DNA from: Chryseobacterium nakagawai
Lineage (GTDB): Bacteria; Bacteroidota; Bacteroidia; Flavobacteriales; Weeksellaceae
NCBI RefSeq assembly: GCF_900637665.1
Contig: NZ_LR134386.1
Coordinates: 2,658,501-2,722,500, forward strand
DNA length: 64,000 nt
Direction of reading: 5' to 3'
The notes under the pieces are model-generated. The model was not told the origin of the DNA, did not search any database, and saw only the letters and a program-made list of their open reading frames with translations. Positions 7,919 through 17,701 of the stretch are shown here, piece by piece. The first letter of the stretch is position 1, and each line of letters starts with the position of its first letter. Position numbers and translations under genes: made by a program.

Positions 7919-10285
7919 ATGAAAAAATTCCTGCTTTTGGGAACTGTCATTTTTTCTCTTTTTCTTAAATCCCAACAGATTAACGACTCTCTGAATATCA
8001 GATTACAAAATGTAACGAAGGATACCAAATTTGGTTTGGCTCTGAGTGGAGGGGGTGCCAAAGGGTTTGCTCACATTGGAATTTTGAAAATGATCGATTC
8101 CTTAGGAATTAAGGTAGATTATATTACCGGAACCAGTATGGGGGGGATTTTGGGAGGTTTGTATGCAATGGGATATAATGCCGACGAATTGAAGAAAACT
8201 ATTTATAAAGTAGACTGGAACAGGATTCTGAGCAATAAAATCCCCTACAGCAAGGTGAATATCAGTGAGAAGGATGAGTATGATAAATATATTCTTGAAT
8301 TTCCGGTCGTAAAAGGAGTTCCAACGCTTCCCAGCTCCTACATTGAAGGGCAGTATATGGGGGAGGTCTTGAATACACTAACCTTTAACGCAAAACATAT
8401 CAATGATTTCAGTAAATTGAGGATTCCTGTAGAGCTTACTTCTTCAGATATTGAAAACGGAGGGCTGATTATGCAGAAGAAGGGATCTCTTCCCTTGGCT
8501 ATTCGTTCTACTTTGGCTATTCCTGCAGCTTTTGCTCCGGTGTATATTGATGGAAAGTTATTAGTTGATGGCGGGTTAGACCGAAACTATCCGGCTAATG
8601 AAGTTCGTCAGATGGGAGCAGATTTTGTTATCGGTGGCTATACCGGATTCAGGCTTTTTACCAAAAAAGAGATTGAAAATCCTATGAAAATGATCTACCA
8701 GACGCATGCTATCCGTTCTGTAGAGGATTTTAAGCATCAGAAGGCTTTATCCAACATTCTGGTTGACTTTGTAGACCCTTTGGGGGATATTACCACAAAA
8801 GACTTTGCAAGGTTCAGAAGGATCATTAAAATAGGAGAAGTAGAAGCCAGGAAGCATCTCCCTGAATTTGTTGCATTGGCAGAAGCTCAGAAAAGATTAG
8901 GGATCAAGTATGAACATGAAAAAATTGAGGAAGTAAAGCTTCCTACCACAAAATTTACCTTTAACGAGGAAAACGGAACTCCACTTAGCGATGAAGTAGA
9001 AATTGCTGTGATTAAAAAGGAACTTGGGCTGACGGAAGGGAAGTATTATGATGTGAAAACCGTCAATGAAGCAATAGACAGAGTGTTTGGAGTGCGTCAA
9101 TATGAAAAAGTTTATTACACTTATACCAATGAGGGCAATGGACTTACAATGAATATTTTCGTTAAAAAAGCTAAGAAAGGAGCTTTTAAGTTGGCTCTTC
9201 ATTATGATACAGAGCAGTCGGTGGGGATTATTGTAAATTATACGTACCGGAATATCCTGGCAAACAGATCAAGGTTCCTGGCTACTATCGATATTTCAGA
9301 GCGTTTTAAGGCAAGGCTGGCTTACCAGCTTTTTTTAGGAAGCGGCGACCATTGGTGGATTGATCTTGAGGCTAAAATGATACATCTTAAAAGTAATGAT
9401 TTAACATTTAGAACATTGGGATATGATGATGAAGATTATACCACGAAATTTCCTAACCATATTTATAGAAATATCACAGGAAAAGTGGCTTTAAATTATA
9501 ATATCAACCCCAATGCTTTTATTTCTTTAGGAACAGAATTCAGCACGGAAAGAATGTATACTTTGCTGGATAAAATAGATCAGGCAAGGGCAGATATTTT
9601 TAGCAAAAAGCTCTATAATCACAGTAATTTTAACGCATTTCTGAAGTTTGAGCAGAATAATCTGAATAAGAGGTACTTTTTTACCAAAGGGAATCATCTT
9701 CAGGTAAGTACAAGACTCTATTTTGGAGATCAATATAAGTTGTATGACCTGCAAGTAGTGCAGCCTCAGTTATATCCTATCTTAAATCCTAACAACCCTG
9801 GTTATTTTGTACCTAAGAATCTGGTGTCGTTTACGCTGAATGAAAATTTTGCTTATCCTATTACAAGAAGGCTGGCAGCAAAGGTGAATCTTTTTCTGGG
9901 AACTAGTTTTGGTTCCTACAAAGAAGATACAATCCCTTACTTTTTTCTGAACCAGAAATATAATTTAGGAGGAAGTGAGTACAACTATGATTTGTTAAAC
10001 CCAGAATTTAACGGACTTCGCCAGAAAGAGCTTCCTATGAACTCTGTTGCCAAAGCTGGAGTGTCGCTTCAGTATAGAATTATGAAGAGATTATACATAA
10101 CCCCTTCATTCAGTTATGGAAAAGTGAGTGAAGAGTTTTCTCCTTTTAATGACAGTTTTGAAATGTTCGGATACGGAGTCAACCTTGGCTATGAATCTCT
10201 TATAGGTCCTATTAATCTTAATATTTCCAGAAATAACCAACTTGATTTTTCAAGGATCTATTTCAGTATTGGGTTTAAGTTTTAA
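7919..10285 (+). CDS. Patatin-like phospholipase with C-terminal outer-membrane barrel (PlpD-like)
   Basis: A 788-residue exported protein combining an N-terminal patatin lipase with an Omp85-type barrel, the plan of type Vd autotransporters such as PlpD. A signal peptide (about 1-18) is followed by the patatin domain with oxyanion loop GGGAKG (44-49), nucleophile S73 in GTSMG and catalytic D217 in DGG. A POTRA-like linker (about 350-430) leads to a beta-barrel of alternating aromatic strands that ends in phenylalanine (YFSIGFKF), typical for BAM-dependent insertion. The likely activity is phospholipase A. I start at the ATG 7919, where a normal signal peptide begins, not the in-frame TTG at 7871. 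In this protein the lipase may stay attached rather than be released. Confidence 0.9.
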   Translation: MKKFLLLGTVIFSLFLKSQQINDSLNIRLQNVTKDTKFGLALSGGGAKGFAHIGILKMIDSLGIKVDYITGTSMGGILGGLYAMGYNADELKKTIYKVDWNRILSNKIPYSKVNISEKDEYDKYILEFPVVKGVPTLPSSYIEGQYMGEVLNTLTFNAKHINDFSKLRIPVELTSSDIENGGLIMQKKGSLPLAIRSTLAIPAAFAPVYIDGKLLVDGGLDRNYPANEVRQMGADFVIGGYTGFRLFTKKEIENPMKMIYQTHAIRSVEDFKHQKALSNILVDFVDPLGDITTKDFARFRRIIKIGEVEARKHLPEFVALAEAQKRLGIKYEHEKIEEVKLPTTKFTFNEENGTPLSDEVEIAVIKKELGLTEGKYYDVKTVNEAIDRVFGVRQYEKVYYTYTNEGNGLTMNIFVKKAKKGAFKLALHYDTEQSVGIIVNYTYRNILANRSRFLATIDISERFKARLAYQLFLGSGDHWWIDLEAKMIHLKSNDLTFRTLGYDDEDYTTKFPNHIYRNITGKVALNYNINPNAFISLGTEFSTERMYTLLDKIDQARADIFSKKLYNHSNFNAFLKFEQNNLNKRYFFTKGNHLQVSTRLYFGDQYKLYDLQVVQPQLYPILNPNNPGYFVPKNLVSFTLNENFAYPITRRLAAKVNLFLGTSFGSYKEDTIPYFFLNQKYNLGGSEYNYDLLNPEFNGLRQKELPMNSVAKAGVSLQYRIMKRLYITPSFSYGKVSEEFSPFNDSFEMFGYGVNLGYESLIGPINLNISRNNQLDFSRIYFSIGFKF

Positions 10286-10396
10286 GAGAATAAAGAACCC
10301 ACAAAGCTAGATGCTATAAAGAAGCTGGAGATTGTTTTATGGTAAGGAAGCTAAAAAATTAATGAAGATGATGCTACTTAATCATTTAAATTAATG

Positions 10397-10440
10397 AAAA
10401 AAGGCTGCCGGAAATCATTTTTCAATCATAACTTCCAGCC
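10397..10440 (-). terminator. Terminator of the di-heme peroxidase operon
   Basis: On the minus strand GGCTGGAA pairs with TTCCGGCAGCC (with a small bulge) across a long loop and runs into TTTTTT at 10397-10402. It sits 19 bp after the stop at 10459. The T-tract is only on this side, so it serves the minus-strand operon. Confidence 0.65.
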
Positions 10441-10458
10441 TCCTTCTTCCAGCCCAAT

Positions 10459-11595
10459 TTATTGTCTTGGAATTTCAGGTCTCGGCATTTTATAATAACT
10501 TCCTGACATGCTTTTCAGAAAAGCCACAATGGCATCTATTTCCTCATTATTGAGCTGTAATGCCTTCATCCTTTGATCGGTGACCGGAAATTTAGGATCA
10601 GCTTTCTTTTCTTCAGGACTGGGGTTAATCATTTGCATTCCGCTATTGTATAAATTAACAACTCCATGCAGATCATCCATTAATCCGTTGTGCATCCAAG
10701 GAGCAGTGTAATTCAAATCTCTTAAAGAAGGAGTTTTAAACTTGCCTACATCATTGGGATTGTTGGTAATATGATAAAGCCCAAGGTCTTCATATTCACG
10801 TTGGTAATAGGTGAGTCCTATGTTGTGAAATGATTCATCAGTCAGATATTTACCGTAATGACAATTCATACATCTTGCCTTAGTACGAAACAGGTGCATC
10901 CCATAGATTTCCTTATCACTCATGGCTTTGTGATCTCCTTTAATGAATTTATCCAGTTTACTCGGCTGGCTTCTGAGAGTACGCTGAAAGGTAGCCAGGG
11001 CATTGGCAATTTGGTTAAACGTAATCTTATCTGTATGATACACATCCTTGAAACGTTGCTTGTATTCCTTATATTTTGAAAGTTTCCCGGCCAGTTTTTC
11101 CGGTTTCATATTCATTTCGTTGTGAGCAGAGATGGGACCTACAAGCTGTTCTTCCAGCGTTTTAGCTCTTCCATCCCAGAAATAAGAAGTTCTGTCTGCA
11201 ATATTATAAAGGGACTGTGTATTTCTTTTTCCCAACAGATGGTCGTTTCCTAATGCCACTTCCTGCCCGTCACTCCAACCTAATTCAGGATTATGGCAGC
11301 TGCTGCATGAAACCTGACCTGATGCGGATAATTTCGGGTCAAAGAACAGTTTTTTCCCCAGCATTACCTCAGGAAGCTCCTGGGTTTCATAATAATTGGA
11401 ATCCCATTCTATTGCTTCAAATTCTTTCCAGTCGACATCTCCATCTATGGAAGGTTTAGGCCAATACTGTATAGGTTTCTTGTATTGTGCTGCCACTTCT
11501 CCATAATCTGTAGTGTAGGTTCGTAAAGTATGCTGCATACAAAATAGGGCAATTGTGCCTATCAGCAGTATTAATTTAATATCTGAAAATTTCAT
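10459..11595 (-). CDS. Di-heme cytochrome c peroxidase family protein
   Basis: A 378-residue periplasmic protein of the bacterial di-heme peroxidase (CcpA/MauG-like) family. Two c-type heme sites are visible: CSSCH at 97-101 and CMNCH at 242-246. FWDGRAKTLEEQ (139-150) and the C-terminal FKTPSLRDLNYTAPWMHNG are family signatures; the methionine-containing tail is the region that in classical enzymes ligates the high-potential heme. A membrane-type signal (about 7-22) targets it to the periplasm. It is the last gene of a four-gene operon, 9 bp behind the DUF6850-like gene. Known members reduce peroxide or oxidise protein or metal-bound substrates; the position after a TonB receptor suggests a role beyond detoxification. 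Confidence 0.92.
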   Translation of the reverse strand: MKFSDIKLILLIGTIALFCMQHTLRTYTTDYGEVAAQYKKPIQYWPKPSIDGDVDWKEFEAIEWDSNYYETQELPEVMLGKKLFFDPKLSASGQVSCSSCHNPELGWSDGQEVALGNDHLLGKRNTQSLYNIADRTSYFWDGRAKTLEEQLVGPISAHNEMNMKPEKLAGKLSKYKEYKQRFKDVYHTDKITFNQIANALATFQRTLRSQPSKLDKFIKGDHKAMSDKEIYGMHLFRTKARCMNCHYGKYLTDESFHNIGLTYYQREYEDLGLYHITNNPNDVGKFKTPSLRDLNYTAPWMHNGLMDDLHGVVNLYNSGMQMINPSPEEKKADPKFPVTDQRMKALQLNNEEIDAIVAFLKSMSGSYYKMPRPEIPRQ

Positions 11596-11604
11596 GTTTT
11601 TTAC

Positions 11605-13119
11605 TTAAAAAATACCTCCTATGGTGGCTGCAAAAAGCATATTATTACCATTTTGGAAATTACTGTACATCATTTTACCCCCTACATAAGCATTCTTAAT
11701 AACCGGAGCGTTGAAATGAAAATTAAGATCAAGTTTGGCCTGCCAGATGTCAGAAGACTGATATTTGTAATTTTCCTGTAGCATTTGCTGAATAGCAGGT
11801 TTTCCGGAAATATTGAAGACCGAATTTTTTTTATAGACATCCGTTACAGAAATTCCCGTAGAAATAGAAAGTGCAAGTTTATCTGTGAATGTTTTTAGCC
11901 ATTGAAAATCTGCGCCGTAGACCAGTTTATTTAAATCAATGATAGAAAGAGGAGTATTATATTTTTCTTTTTCCTGAATCCATCCGAAGAAAGGAATCAG
12001 GGACGATTTTGCCTCTGGATGTTCCATTGTAATGAGCCCTTTCAATACCAGATTGGTTATTTGATGAGTGTATTTTTCTGCGGAACCAATTTGTATATAA
12101 TTCCTTGAATTGTCATTAAGAAATAAGTTCTCAGTTCCTTTTCTGTTGATATGGTTTCCGATAACAGAAATTCCCCAGGAGATTCTGTCTGTTTCAAAAA
12201 ACTTTCCTAACGAAAAATTAAATTGTTGTTCATCAATTTTGGAGGCATTAAGATCTGCATATTCGGTCAGAAGCTTATCAAGATTCAGTTTCTTGATTCC
12301 CGCAGTAAGATACCATGATCTGTTTTCTGCTTCAAAAACCTGTAAACCACCACCATAAGTCCATCCCTCATAATACGCCTGACGAAGTTTTCCTGAAAGC
12401 AATTCATTATAGTTTCCCAGACCGTTCATATTGTAGATCATTGGAAACCCCTGATTGCTTACAAAACTCAGATAATGCTTTTGGGTATATTTTTCAGCTT
12501 CTACATAAGCCCCGATCTTAAACTTCTCAAACATCATTTTATTAGCTCCCAGAGCCAATGAAAAGGTAGCAGAAGTATTCTTAGGTCTCGGATCAATATC
12601 ACGATAGCTCAAACTAGCGCTGTAACTTCCCGTAATCCCCAGGGTAAATGAATTGATTTTCTTAGAATATCCCCCTGAAAATGCATAATTTTCAAACTTC
12701 ATGTCGCCCCCCACACTGTCTGCTGCTACGTAGGGGTAGATGATGTCATAATCAGCATTTTCATTCCATACTAGCTGCTTGTTTTTTCCTTGTGAGTAAG
12801 AAGCATTCCCCCAAACCACAGTTTTCGGATCCAATATCTGGTGGGTACGTGCTTCTGCCCCCCAGAGATTTTTTCCTTTGCCCTTTTGCTGGATTTCATT
12901 GGGAGTATCATTGTTTTGGGTGAATATATTAAAAACTGTAATCTGATACTTCCTTGAACCCAACCTATTGGCCGGGTTGGTATTGATGTCGTTTTTGAGT
13001 ATCCTTTCATAGCTATACTCCTCACGAATCTTCTTCATGATCGTATCATTGTCCTGACCATATATTTCAGAGCCAAGAAAAAGAACAGGCAGGATAAGTA
13101 TGGATTGAAAATGTTTCAT
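11605..13119 (-). CDS. Outer-membrane beta-barrel protein, DUF6850-like
   Basis: A 504-residue exported protein with a Sec signal (about 1-21, ending EIYGQ). Almost the whole chain alternates polar and aromatic residues in strand-length blocks (for example SWYLTAGIKKLN, NAYVGGKMMYSNFQ) and it ends in phenylalanine (ATIGGIF), which fits an outer-membrane barrel. I match it from memory to the DUF6850 outer-membrane barrel family, whose function is unknown; this name is moderately certain, the barrel is more certain. One base separates it from the upstream DUF4876-like gene and 9 bp from the peroxidase gene, so the three products are made together and probably act in one envelope pathway. Confidence 0.78.
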   Translation of the reverse strand: MKHFQSILILPVLFLGSEIYGQDNDTIMKKIREEYSYERILKNDINTNPANRLGSRKYQITVFNIFTQNNDTPNEIQQKGKGKNLWGAEARTHQILDPKTVVWGNASYSQGKNKQLVWNENADYDIIYPYVAADSVGGDMKFENYAFSGGYSKKINSFTLGITGSYSASLSYRDIDPRPKNTSATFSLALGANKMMFEKFKIGAYVEAEKYTQKHYLSFVSNQGFPMIYNMNGLGNYNELLSGKLRQAYYEGWTYGGGLQVFEAENRSWYLTAGIKKLNLDKLLTEYADLNASKIDEQQFNFSLGKFFETDRISWGISVIGNHINRKGTENLFLNDNSRNYIQIGSAEKYTHQITNLVLKGLITMEHPEAKSSLIPFFGWIQEKEKYNTPLSIIDLNKLVYGADFQWLKTFTDKLALSISTGISVTDVYKKNSVFNISGKPAIQQMLQENYKYQSSDIWQAKLDLNFHFNAPVIKNAYVGGKMMYSNFQNGNNMLFAATIGGIF

Positions 13120-13120
13120 T

Positions 13121-14341
13121 TTAGTTGAATAATGAAGGTTTTACACCATGTTCAAAATCTGCGGTGGAGTTATTGGTATCTTTTAAGATATCTTTACCTT
13201 CGGCATTTTTTCCTATAACTTTTCTGCGGACTGCTTTTCCAAAACGGTTTTTATCACCATCAAAAGATGTTACTGAGGTCCATCCCATGTCTAAAGAAGG
13301 AGAAGTAACCAACCATAGGAAAGAATCCTGTACACTTAAGTTCACTGCATCTGTGATCCATTCGTTCGGAATTTTAACAGCTGTTCCGTCCATAGGATAA
13401 ACATCTCCTCCGAAAGTAAGATTGTAAGTATAAGTGTACGAGTTCTGGCTGATTAATGACTCATTGGTCATTCCCTGTGGCATACGTGCTAAAGCGTAAG
13501 CATAATATCCCTGCGTGTGGATTACCATTTTTTCAAATACATTCACCATTTTAGGGACTGCAGGATTATCAATATCATCAGAATCTTCCTTGAAGATCTG
13601 GAAATTAGCGTGAGATAAATTGATAGATGACGGATTGAATTCTTTATGATTAATGGCATCTTCTGCAATGATAATAGAGGCTCCAGGTAATACCGGATAC
13701 GTTGTTCCATTTCCTGGAATTCTGATAATGGCTCCGGCAGAGAATGTAGTTCCCATGATATTAGGACTGTATTCCTGCTTTTCATTCGTCATAAATGCAG
13801 ATTGTATCAGCAGCATCCCGTCAGCATATAATGTTTTGTCTGTATTATTGGTTATTTTAAAATATTGGTCACCAAAATACATGGCTCCTTGTGGAGTTTT
13901 AGTTCCCGTAAAGAATACTTCTTCAAGGATAAGGTCGCTGCTTCCGGCTTTCATTGAAATGTCAAGAATTTTGGTCTGTTCAGTGCCATTGATGACAACT
14001 CCGGTCTGAACTCCACCTACTTTTGCTTCTGTGGCCACCGAATTATCAGTATAGATAATGCTTCCTTCCACAGTGATATTATAAGTTCCCGTTGGAAGAA
14101 CCTTTTTCAGAGAATTGGTGTTTTTAAGCACCTCAGTAGCTGTAAAACCGGTATTCAATTCCTTAAAGCTTACCGTAAGAGTTTTATATTCTTTGACCTG
14201 AATGTTTTCCGGAACTACTTTCAGCTGAAGATTTAACGTGGTTTGTGCCTGGGTTTCCGGGGCATCGGAATCTGACGAACATGCCGCAAGACTTAATACA
14301 GCACACAATAGTAATAGTGTTCTAAATAATTGTTTTAACAT
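13121..14341 (-). CDS. DUF4876-like surface lipoprotein
   Basis: A 406-residue lipoprotein: the signal ends in lipobox LAAC with acidic residues soon after (SSDSD), consistent with surface exposure. The N-terminal 30-140 region looks like an immunoglobulin or carboxypeptidase-regulatory fold (PTGTYNITVEG). The following segment (LEEVFFTGT, YFGDQYFKITNNTDKTLYADG) resembles lamin-tail-type beta domains and is characteristic of DUF4876 proteins, which are seen beside TonB receptors in Bacteroidetes; function is unknown. By position, 20 bp after the receptor gene, it may be the ligand-capturing partner of that receptor, comparable in role to SusD for SusC, although it has no SusD fold. That role is inference. 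Confidence 0.8.
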   Translation of the reverse strand: MLKQLFRTLLLLCAVLSLAACSSDSDAPETQAQTTLNLQLKVVPENIQVKEYKTLTVSFKELNTGFTATEVLKNTNSLKKVLPTGTYNITVEGSIIYTDNSVATEAKVGGVQTGVVINGTEQTKILDISMKAGSSDLILEEVFFTGTKTPQGAMYFGDQYFKITNNTDKTLYADGMLLIQSAFMTNEKQEYSPNIMGTTFSAGAIIRIPGNGTTYPVLPGASIIIAEDAINHKEFNPSSINLSHANFQIFKEDSDDIDNPAVPKMVNVFEKMVIHTQGYYAYALARMPQGMTNESLISQNSYTYTYNLTFGGDVYPMDGTAVKIPNEWITDAVNLSVQDSFLWLVTSPSLDMGWTSVTSFDGDKNRFGKAVRRKVIGKNAEGKDILKDTNNSTADFEHGVKPSLFN

Positions 14342-14361
14342 AACTTATTGGTTTGAAATTG

Positions 14362-17154
14362 TTATAAATTGAAATTGATCTCCATTCCGAAATACGGATC
14401 ATAAGTCCCTTTTCTGTTGATCGTAAATCCATTAACGCTATAAGGAGCGTAATAACTGAAAAGTCTGTTGGCAAACATGGAAACAATAACAGTCTTATTC
14501 CTGAAGCTTTTGGTTACTTTAAGATTAAGATTGGCTTCCAATGGTCTTCTGGTAGCATTATACCGGTCCTCATTCTGAGGAATAATCAATCTTTCAAGAA
14601 TGGTTTCTCTGGCTATACCAGGGTCGAATGGGAATATATTACCGTTTTGATCTACATAATGGCTTGGAATTCCGTTCATCGGATCTAGTTTTCTCATCGA
14701 ATACCATGAAAACTGGAAAGAGGTAGAGAAGATCAGATCCAACTTTGGAATGTAGGTATCCATCATCAGATTTGTATTCAGTATTTCGTTTACAGAATTA
14801 GGCTCCATTCCATTATAAAGGCCAAGATAAGGATAAGGTCTCCCGTTAATCAATAGATCAGGTCTTTTGTAGACTGGCAGGCTGTTCCCATACTTTGTAC
14901 GAAACCAGGCACCACTCAATGTAAATCTTGTATTAATGACAGGAATTCTGTTGGAAGAATATTGAAATTCTACCCCTTCCTTGTCTATTTTACTTCCATT
15001 TCGCTGGGCAGAATACATGAAGTTCTCTGTCATAAGCTGATAGGGAAGTGTGTTGACATCCGGTGGAGAAGTTATGGTTTCGTGGTTAAGAGCAGAGGTA
15101 TCGTATTTTTTATATTGATAGCCAGCATATTCATTCATAGACCGGAATGCGCTGTGCATCTTTTCCTTAAAAACAGTTACGGATAATTGATGAAGCCCAA
15201 AGGTAAAGTCGATCCTTGTTTCGAACTTTTCATTGACAGCAGGCTCTATTTCCGGATTCTGAGGATTATAGATCATCGTTTTATAGTTCACTCTTCTATA
15301 ATTCTGATTAGAATGGAAATAATTGAGTTGCTGGATATCTTTATAAATCAATTCCGGATATAGCAGATTAAGGTCCGGGAATAAACTCTGTTTACCATAG
15401 CCTAATGTTAATGCAAGTTGAGCCTTTTTATGCATCAGGCTGAATTCCGGAAGATTCCATTGAAGGTTGATTCTTGGGTCCAGATATACTTTTCCGTTCA
15501 TTTTAAACTGAGTAGGAAGATTGAGCATTGAGTTTCCTCTTAATCCCAATGCTAATGCCAGCTGATGCTGACCAAGATTTGCCGTGCTGATCGTTTCTAA
15601 AAACAAAGCAGAAGTAGAATAGGCCGGAACATCACGATAGGCGCGTGGTCTGAAGGTGGCTTTAGGATCTATGGGCTTATAAACATCAAATAATTGTCCC
15701 TGACCCCAGTTTTTACTTAATTGCCAGTCGAATCCTGTGTTGATTTCATTTTTTACAGCTTTAAAATTCCATTGGAAGTTATTAACCATTTTTACAAAAA
15801 TATCAAGCGGTTTACCATCTACCGTATAGTCTGAAATGTATCGCGCCTCAGGATAATAACCGTCATATTCACCCTCAGTTCTTGAAAGTGGGAAAGCAGT
15901 GGCGTTTTCCAACTGGATAAATTTGGTTTGTTTTATTTTGTCAAATCTTTGATTGACTGTTGCCTGAATCTCTGTTGATCTGTAAAAAGAAGGTTCTGTT
16001 TTTATGTAATTAAATACATTCGAAAGGCTTACCAAATGATTGTTGACTTCATATGAATTTAATTGAGATAGATCTACATCCGGATCGGTCTTTGAGCCAT
16101 CCAGTGAACCTGTATAACTCAAATGGGTCTGCCATCTGAATATGCCATGATTGCGTTGTTTTTCTTTTGCTAAAGCAAAATTGGCTGTAATTCTTTTATA
16201 GTTTTCCAGCTGGTCTCTTGGATCAGATTTAGCATTCAGATAATCAATTCCGGCATTGATTTTTAGGTTTTGCTCCTTATCTTCAAATCCCTTGCTAATA
16301 GCGAATAGTTTACTGTAACCGTCTGCTTTAAATCTGGATTTCCATGGGGTATATCCTGATTTATTGGTGATTTTAACAATTCCGGAGGTAAGGTTTCCGT
16401 AAATTACTGAAGGAATCCCACGCAGAATCTCCACTTTTTCAATCTGGTCTGTTGAAATGCTTCGCATATCTACACCGCTTGTTAGATTGAGCCGTCTTTT
16501 CAGTCCGTTATTGCTCTTGTCTAAAAAATCATAGGTATATTGAAGGTTAGCCCCGGAGTTCAATGGAGCACCATCTACCAGAAATGTAGTTCCCATGGCA
16601 GAAGTATTGTAATCATTACCAGGATTACCTGTTTCACGAAGCGTTATTTTATTCACCTGATTCAGGACAGGGTCTCCGGATCGTCCTCCCGGAAGAAGCT
16701 CCAGAAGATCTGTAAAACTGGAGGGCTGCAAATGCTGCATAGCACGCTGATTGATGATAGAAGATGAAGTTAACCCCTGACTTTCTTTGGCTGTAATAAT
16801 CACTTCTTCAATGGAATTGATTTTGTCTGCCAGTGAAAAGGTAAATACTTCAGGTTTTGTGATGCTAATCTTACCAGAATATTGAACGATATTATTTTTA
16901 TGAATTTCAATAGTATACTGACCGGGGATAGCAGAAATAACCGCAACACCTTTATCGTTGGTAGAGGCGGAGTATATAGTTTTAGCGGATAGAATTTTAA
17001 TTTCTGAATCGGTAGCCGGTTCAGAATGATTATTTTTTATTTCAAATGAAACAGTCGCAGACCTGTCTTGCGATTGAGCTGTTGAAAATGCAGTGAGAAA
17101 TAAAAATGTGAAAATTTGTGTTTTAAAAGGGAATCGAGGATCGTTTGGTACCAT
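14362..17154 (-). CDS. TonB-dependent outer-membrane receptor
   Basis: A 930-residue outer-membrane transporter energised by TonB. A signal peptide (about 12-29, ending AQSQ) is followed by a carboxypeptidase-regulatory-like domain (about 32-110), a plug domain (about 118-260; MGTTFLVDGAPLN, IEKVEILRGIPSVIYG) and a long barrel ending in FGMEINFNL. It is not a SusC-type protein: no SusD gene follows, and the plug has the ILRGIPSVIYG form common to siderophore or metal-chelate receptors. The ATG at 17154 lies 18 bp after a TACCTTTG element. First gene of the operon with the DUF4876-like, DUF6850-like and peroxidase genes. No Fur-box-like palindrome is obvious to me upstream, so the ligand stays open. 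Confidence 0.93.
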   Translation of the reverse strand: MVPNDPRFPFKTQIFTFLFLTAFSTAQSQDRSATVSFEIKNNHSEPATDSEIKILSAKTIYSASTNDKGVAVISAIPGQYTIEIHKNNIVQYSGKISITKPEVFTFSLADKINSIEEVIITAKESQGLTSSSIINQRAMQHLQPSSFTDLLELLPGGRSGDPVLNQVNKITLRETGNPGNDYNTSAMGTTFLVDGAPLNSGANLQYTYDFLDKSNNGLKRRLNLTSGVDMRSISTDQIEKVEILRGIPSVIYGNLTSGIVKITNKSGYTPWKSRFKADGYSKLFAISKGFEDKEQNLKINAGIDYLNAKSDPRDQLENYKRITANFALAKEKQRNHGIFRWQTHLSYTGSLDGSKTDPDVDLSQLNSYEVNNHLVSLSNVFNYIKTEPSFYRSTEIQATVNQRFDKIKQTKFIQLENATAFPLSRTEGEYDGYYPEARYISDYTVDGKPLDIFVKMVNNFQWNFKAVKNEINTGFDWQLSKNWGQGQLFDVYKPIDPKATFRPRAYRDVPAYSTSALFLETISTANLGQHQLALALGLRGNSMLNLPTQFKMNGKVYLDPRINLQWNLPEFSLMHKKAQLALTLGYGKQSLFPDLNLLYPELIYKDIQQLNYFHSNQNYRRVNYKTMIYNPQNPEIEPAVNEKFETRIDFTFGLHQLSVTVFKEKMHSAFRSMNEYAGYQYKKYDTSALNHETITSPPDVNTLPYQLMTENFMYSAQRNGSKIDKEGVEFQYSSNRIPVINTRFTLSGAWFRTKYGNSLPVYKRPDLLINGRPYPYLGLYNGMEPNSVNEILNTNLMMDTYIPKLDLIFSTSFQFSWYSMRKLDPMNGIPSHYVDQNGNIFPFDPGIARETILERLIIPQNEDRYNATRRPLEANLNLKVTKSFRNKTVIVSMFANRLFSYYAPYSVNGFTINRKGTYDPYFGMEINFNL

Positions 17155-17172
17155 CTGGCATTATTCTTCCGG

Positions 17173-17180
17173 CAAAGGTA
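17173..17180 (-). promoter_or_regulatory. -7 promoter element of the TonB receptor operon
   Basis: TACCTTTG followed by C on the minus strand, an exact TAnnTTTG match 18 bp before the ATG. No TTG at the usual -33 distance, which may mean an activator is needed. Confidence 0.7.
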
Positions 17181-17636
17181 GGAGGCTACAGATAAGATAA
17201 CTAATTTTATTTAGAATAATTTAAAATAATTGATAAAAATCAGTTTACTTGCTTTATTGATTTTATCTTTTTTTGACCTTAAAAATTAGGTTTGTTTTGG
17301 TGTATATTGTTGTTTAATAGTGTTTTATTTTTATTTCATATGAAAGTTGTGAAATTGTATTTCTAATTTTTATTGTTAGAATTATTCTTTACAGAATGAG
17401 ATGCTTTTGTTAAAGAATAGCATAAATTTAAACCATTATGACCTAATAAGATTTTAAGTAAAATTAAGTTTCATCAAATGTGAAAAGGGAGATAGCTTAA
17501 CCAATAGTTTTAGCTATGAACTTCACTTTTCTTAATCCTTAAACAGAAGCTTAATGGCTTAAATTATCGTAAACGTCTTGGAAATTCGTGTAATCTGTGG
17601 GAGATAAATTATTGTCAATAAAATAGTTGGTTGATC
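17181..17636. other. Long intergenic region with degenerate repeat remnants
   Basis: AT-rich and without an acceptable reading frame. From about 17480 it contains an imperfect palindrome (GTGAA..ATAGCT..AGCTAT..TTCAC, 17479-17527), then tandem CTTAAT-type words and a GTGTAATCTGTGGGAGA stretch. Similar word strings recur in other gaps of this window (near 53041, 58590 and 59620) and look like remnants of interspersed repeats. Confidence 0.4.
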
Positions 17637-17662
17637 AAAAAAGCACTCCATTGCTGGAGTGC
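17637..17662 (-). terminator. Terminator of the T9SS hydrolase gene
   Basis: Perfect 8-bp stem GCACTCCA/TGGAGTGC with a four-base loop, followed on the minus strand by TTTTTT (17637-17642). It lies 40 bp after the stop at 17702. Confidence 0.9.
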
Positions 17663-17701
17663 CAAAATTAACTTGAAAATGATATATAAAAAGGATTGAT
17701 G

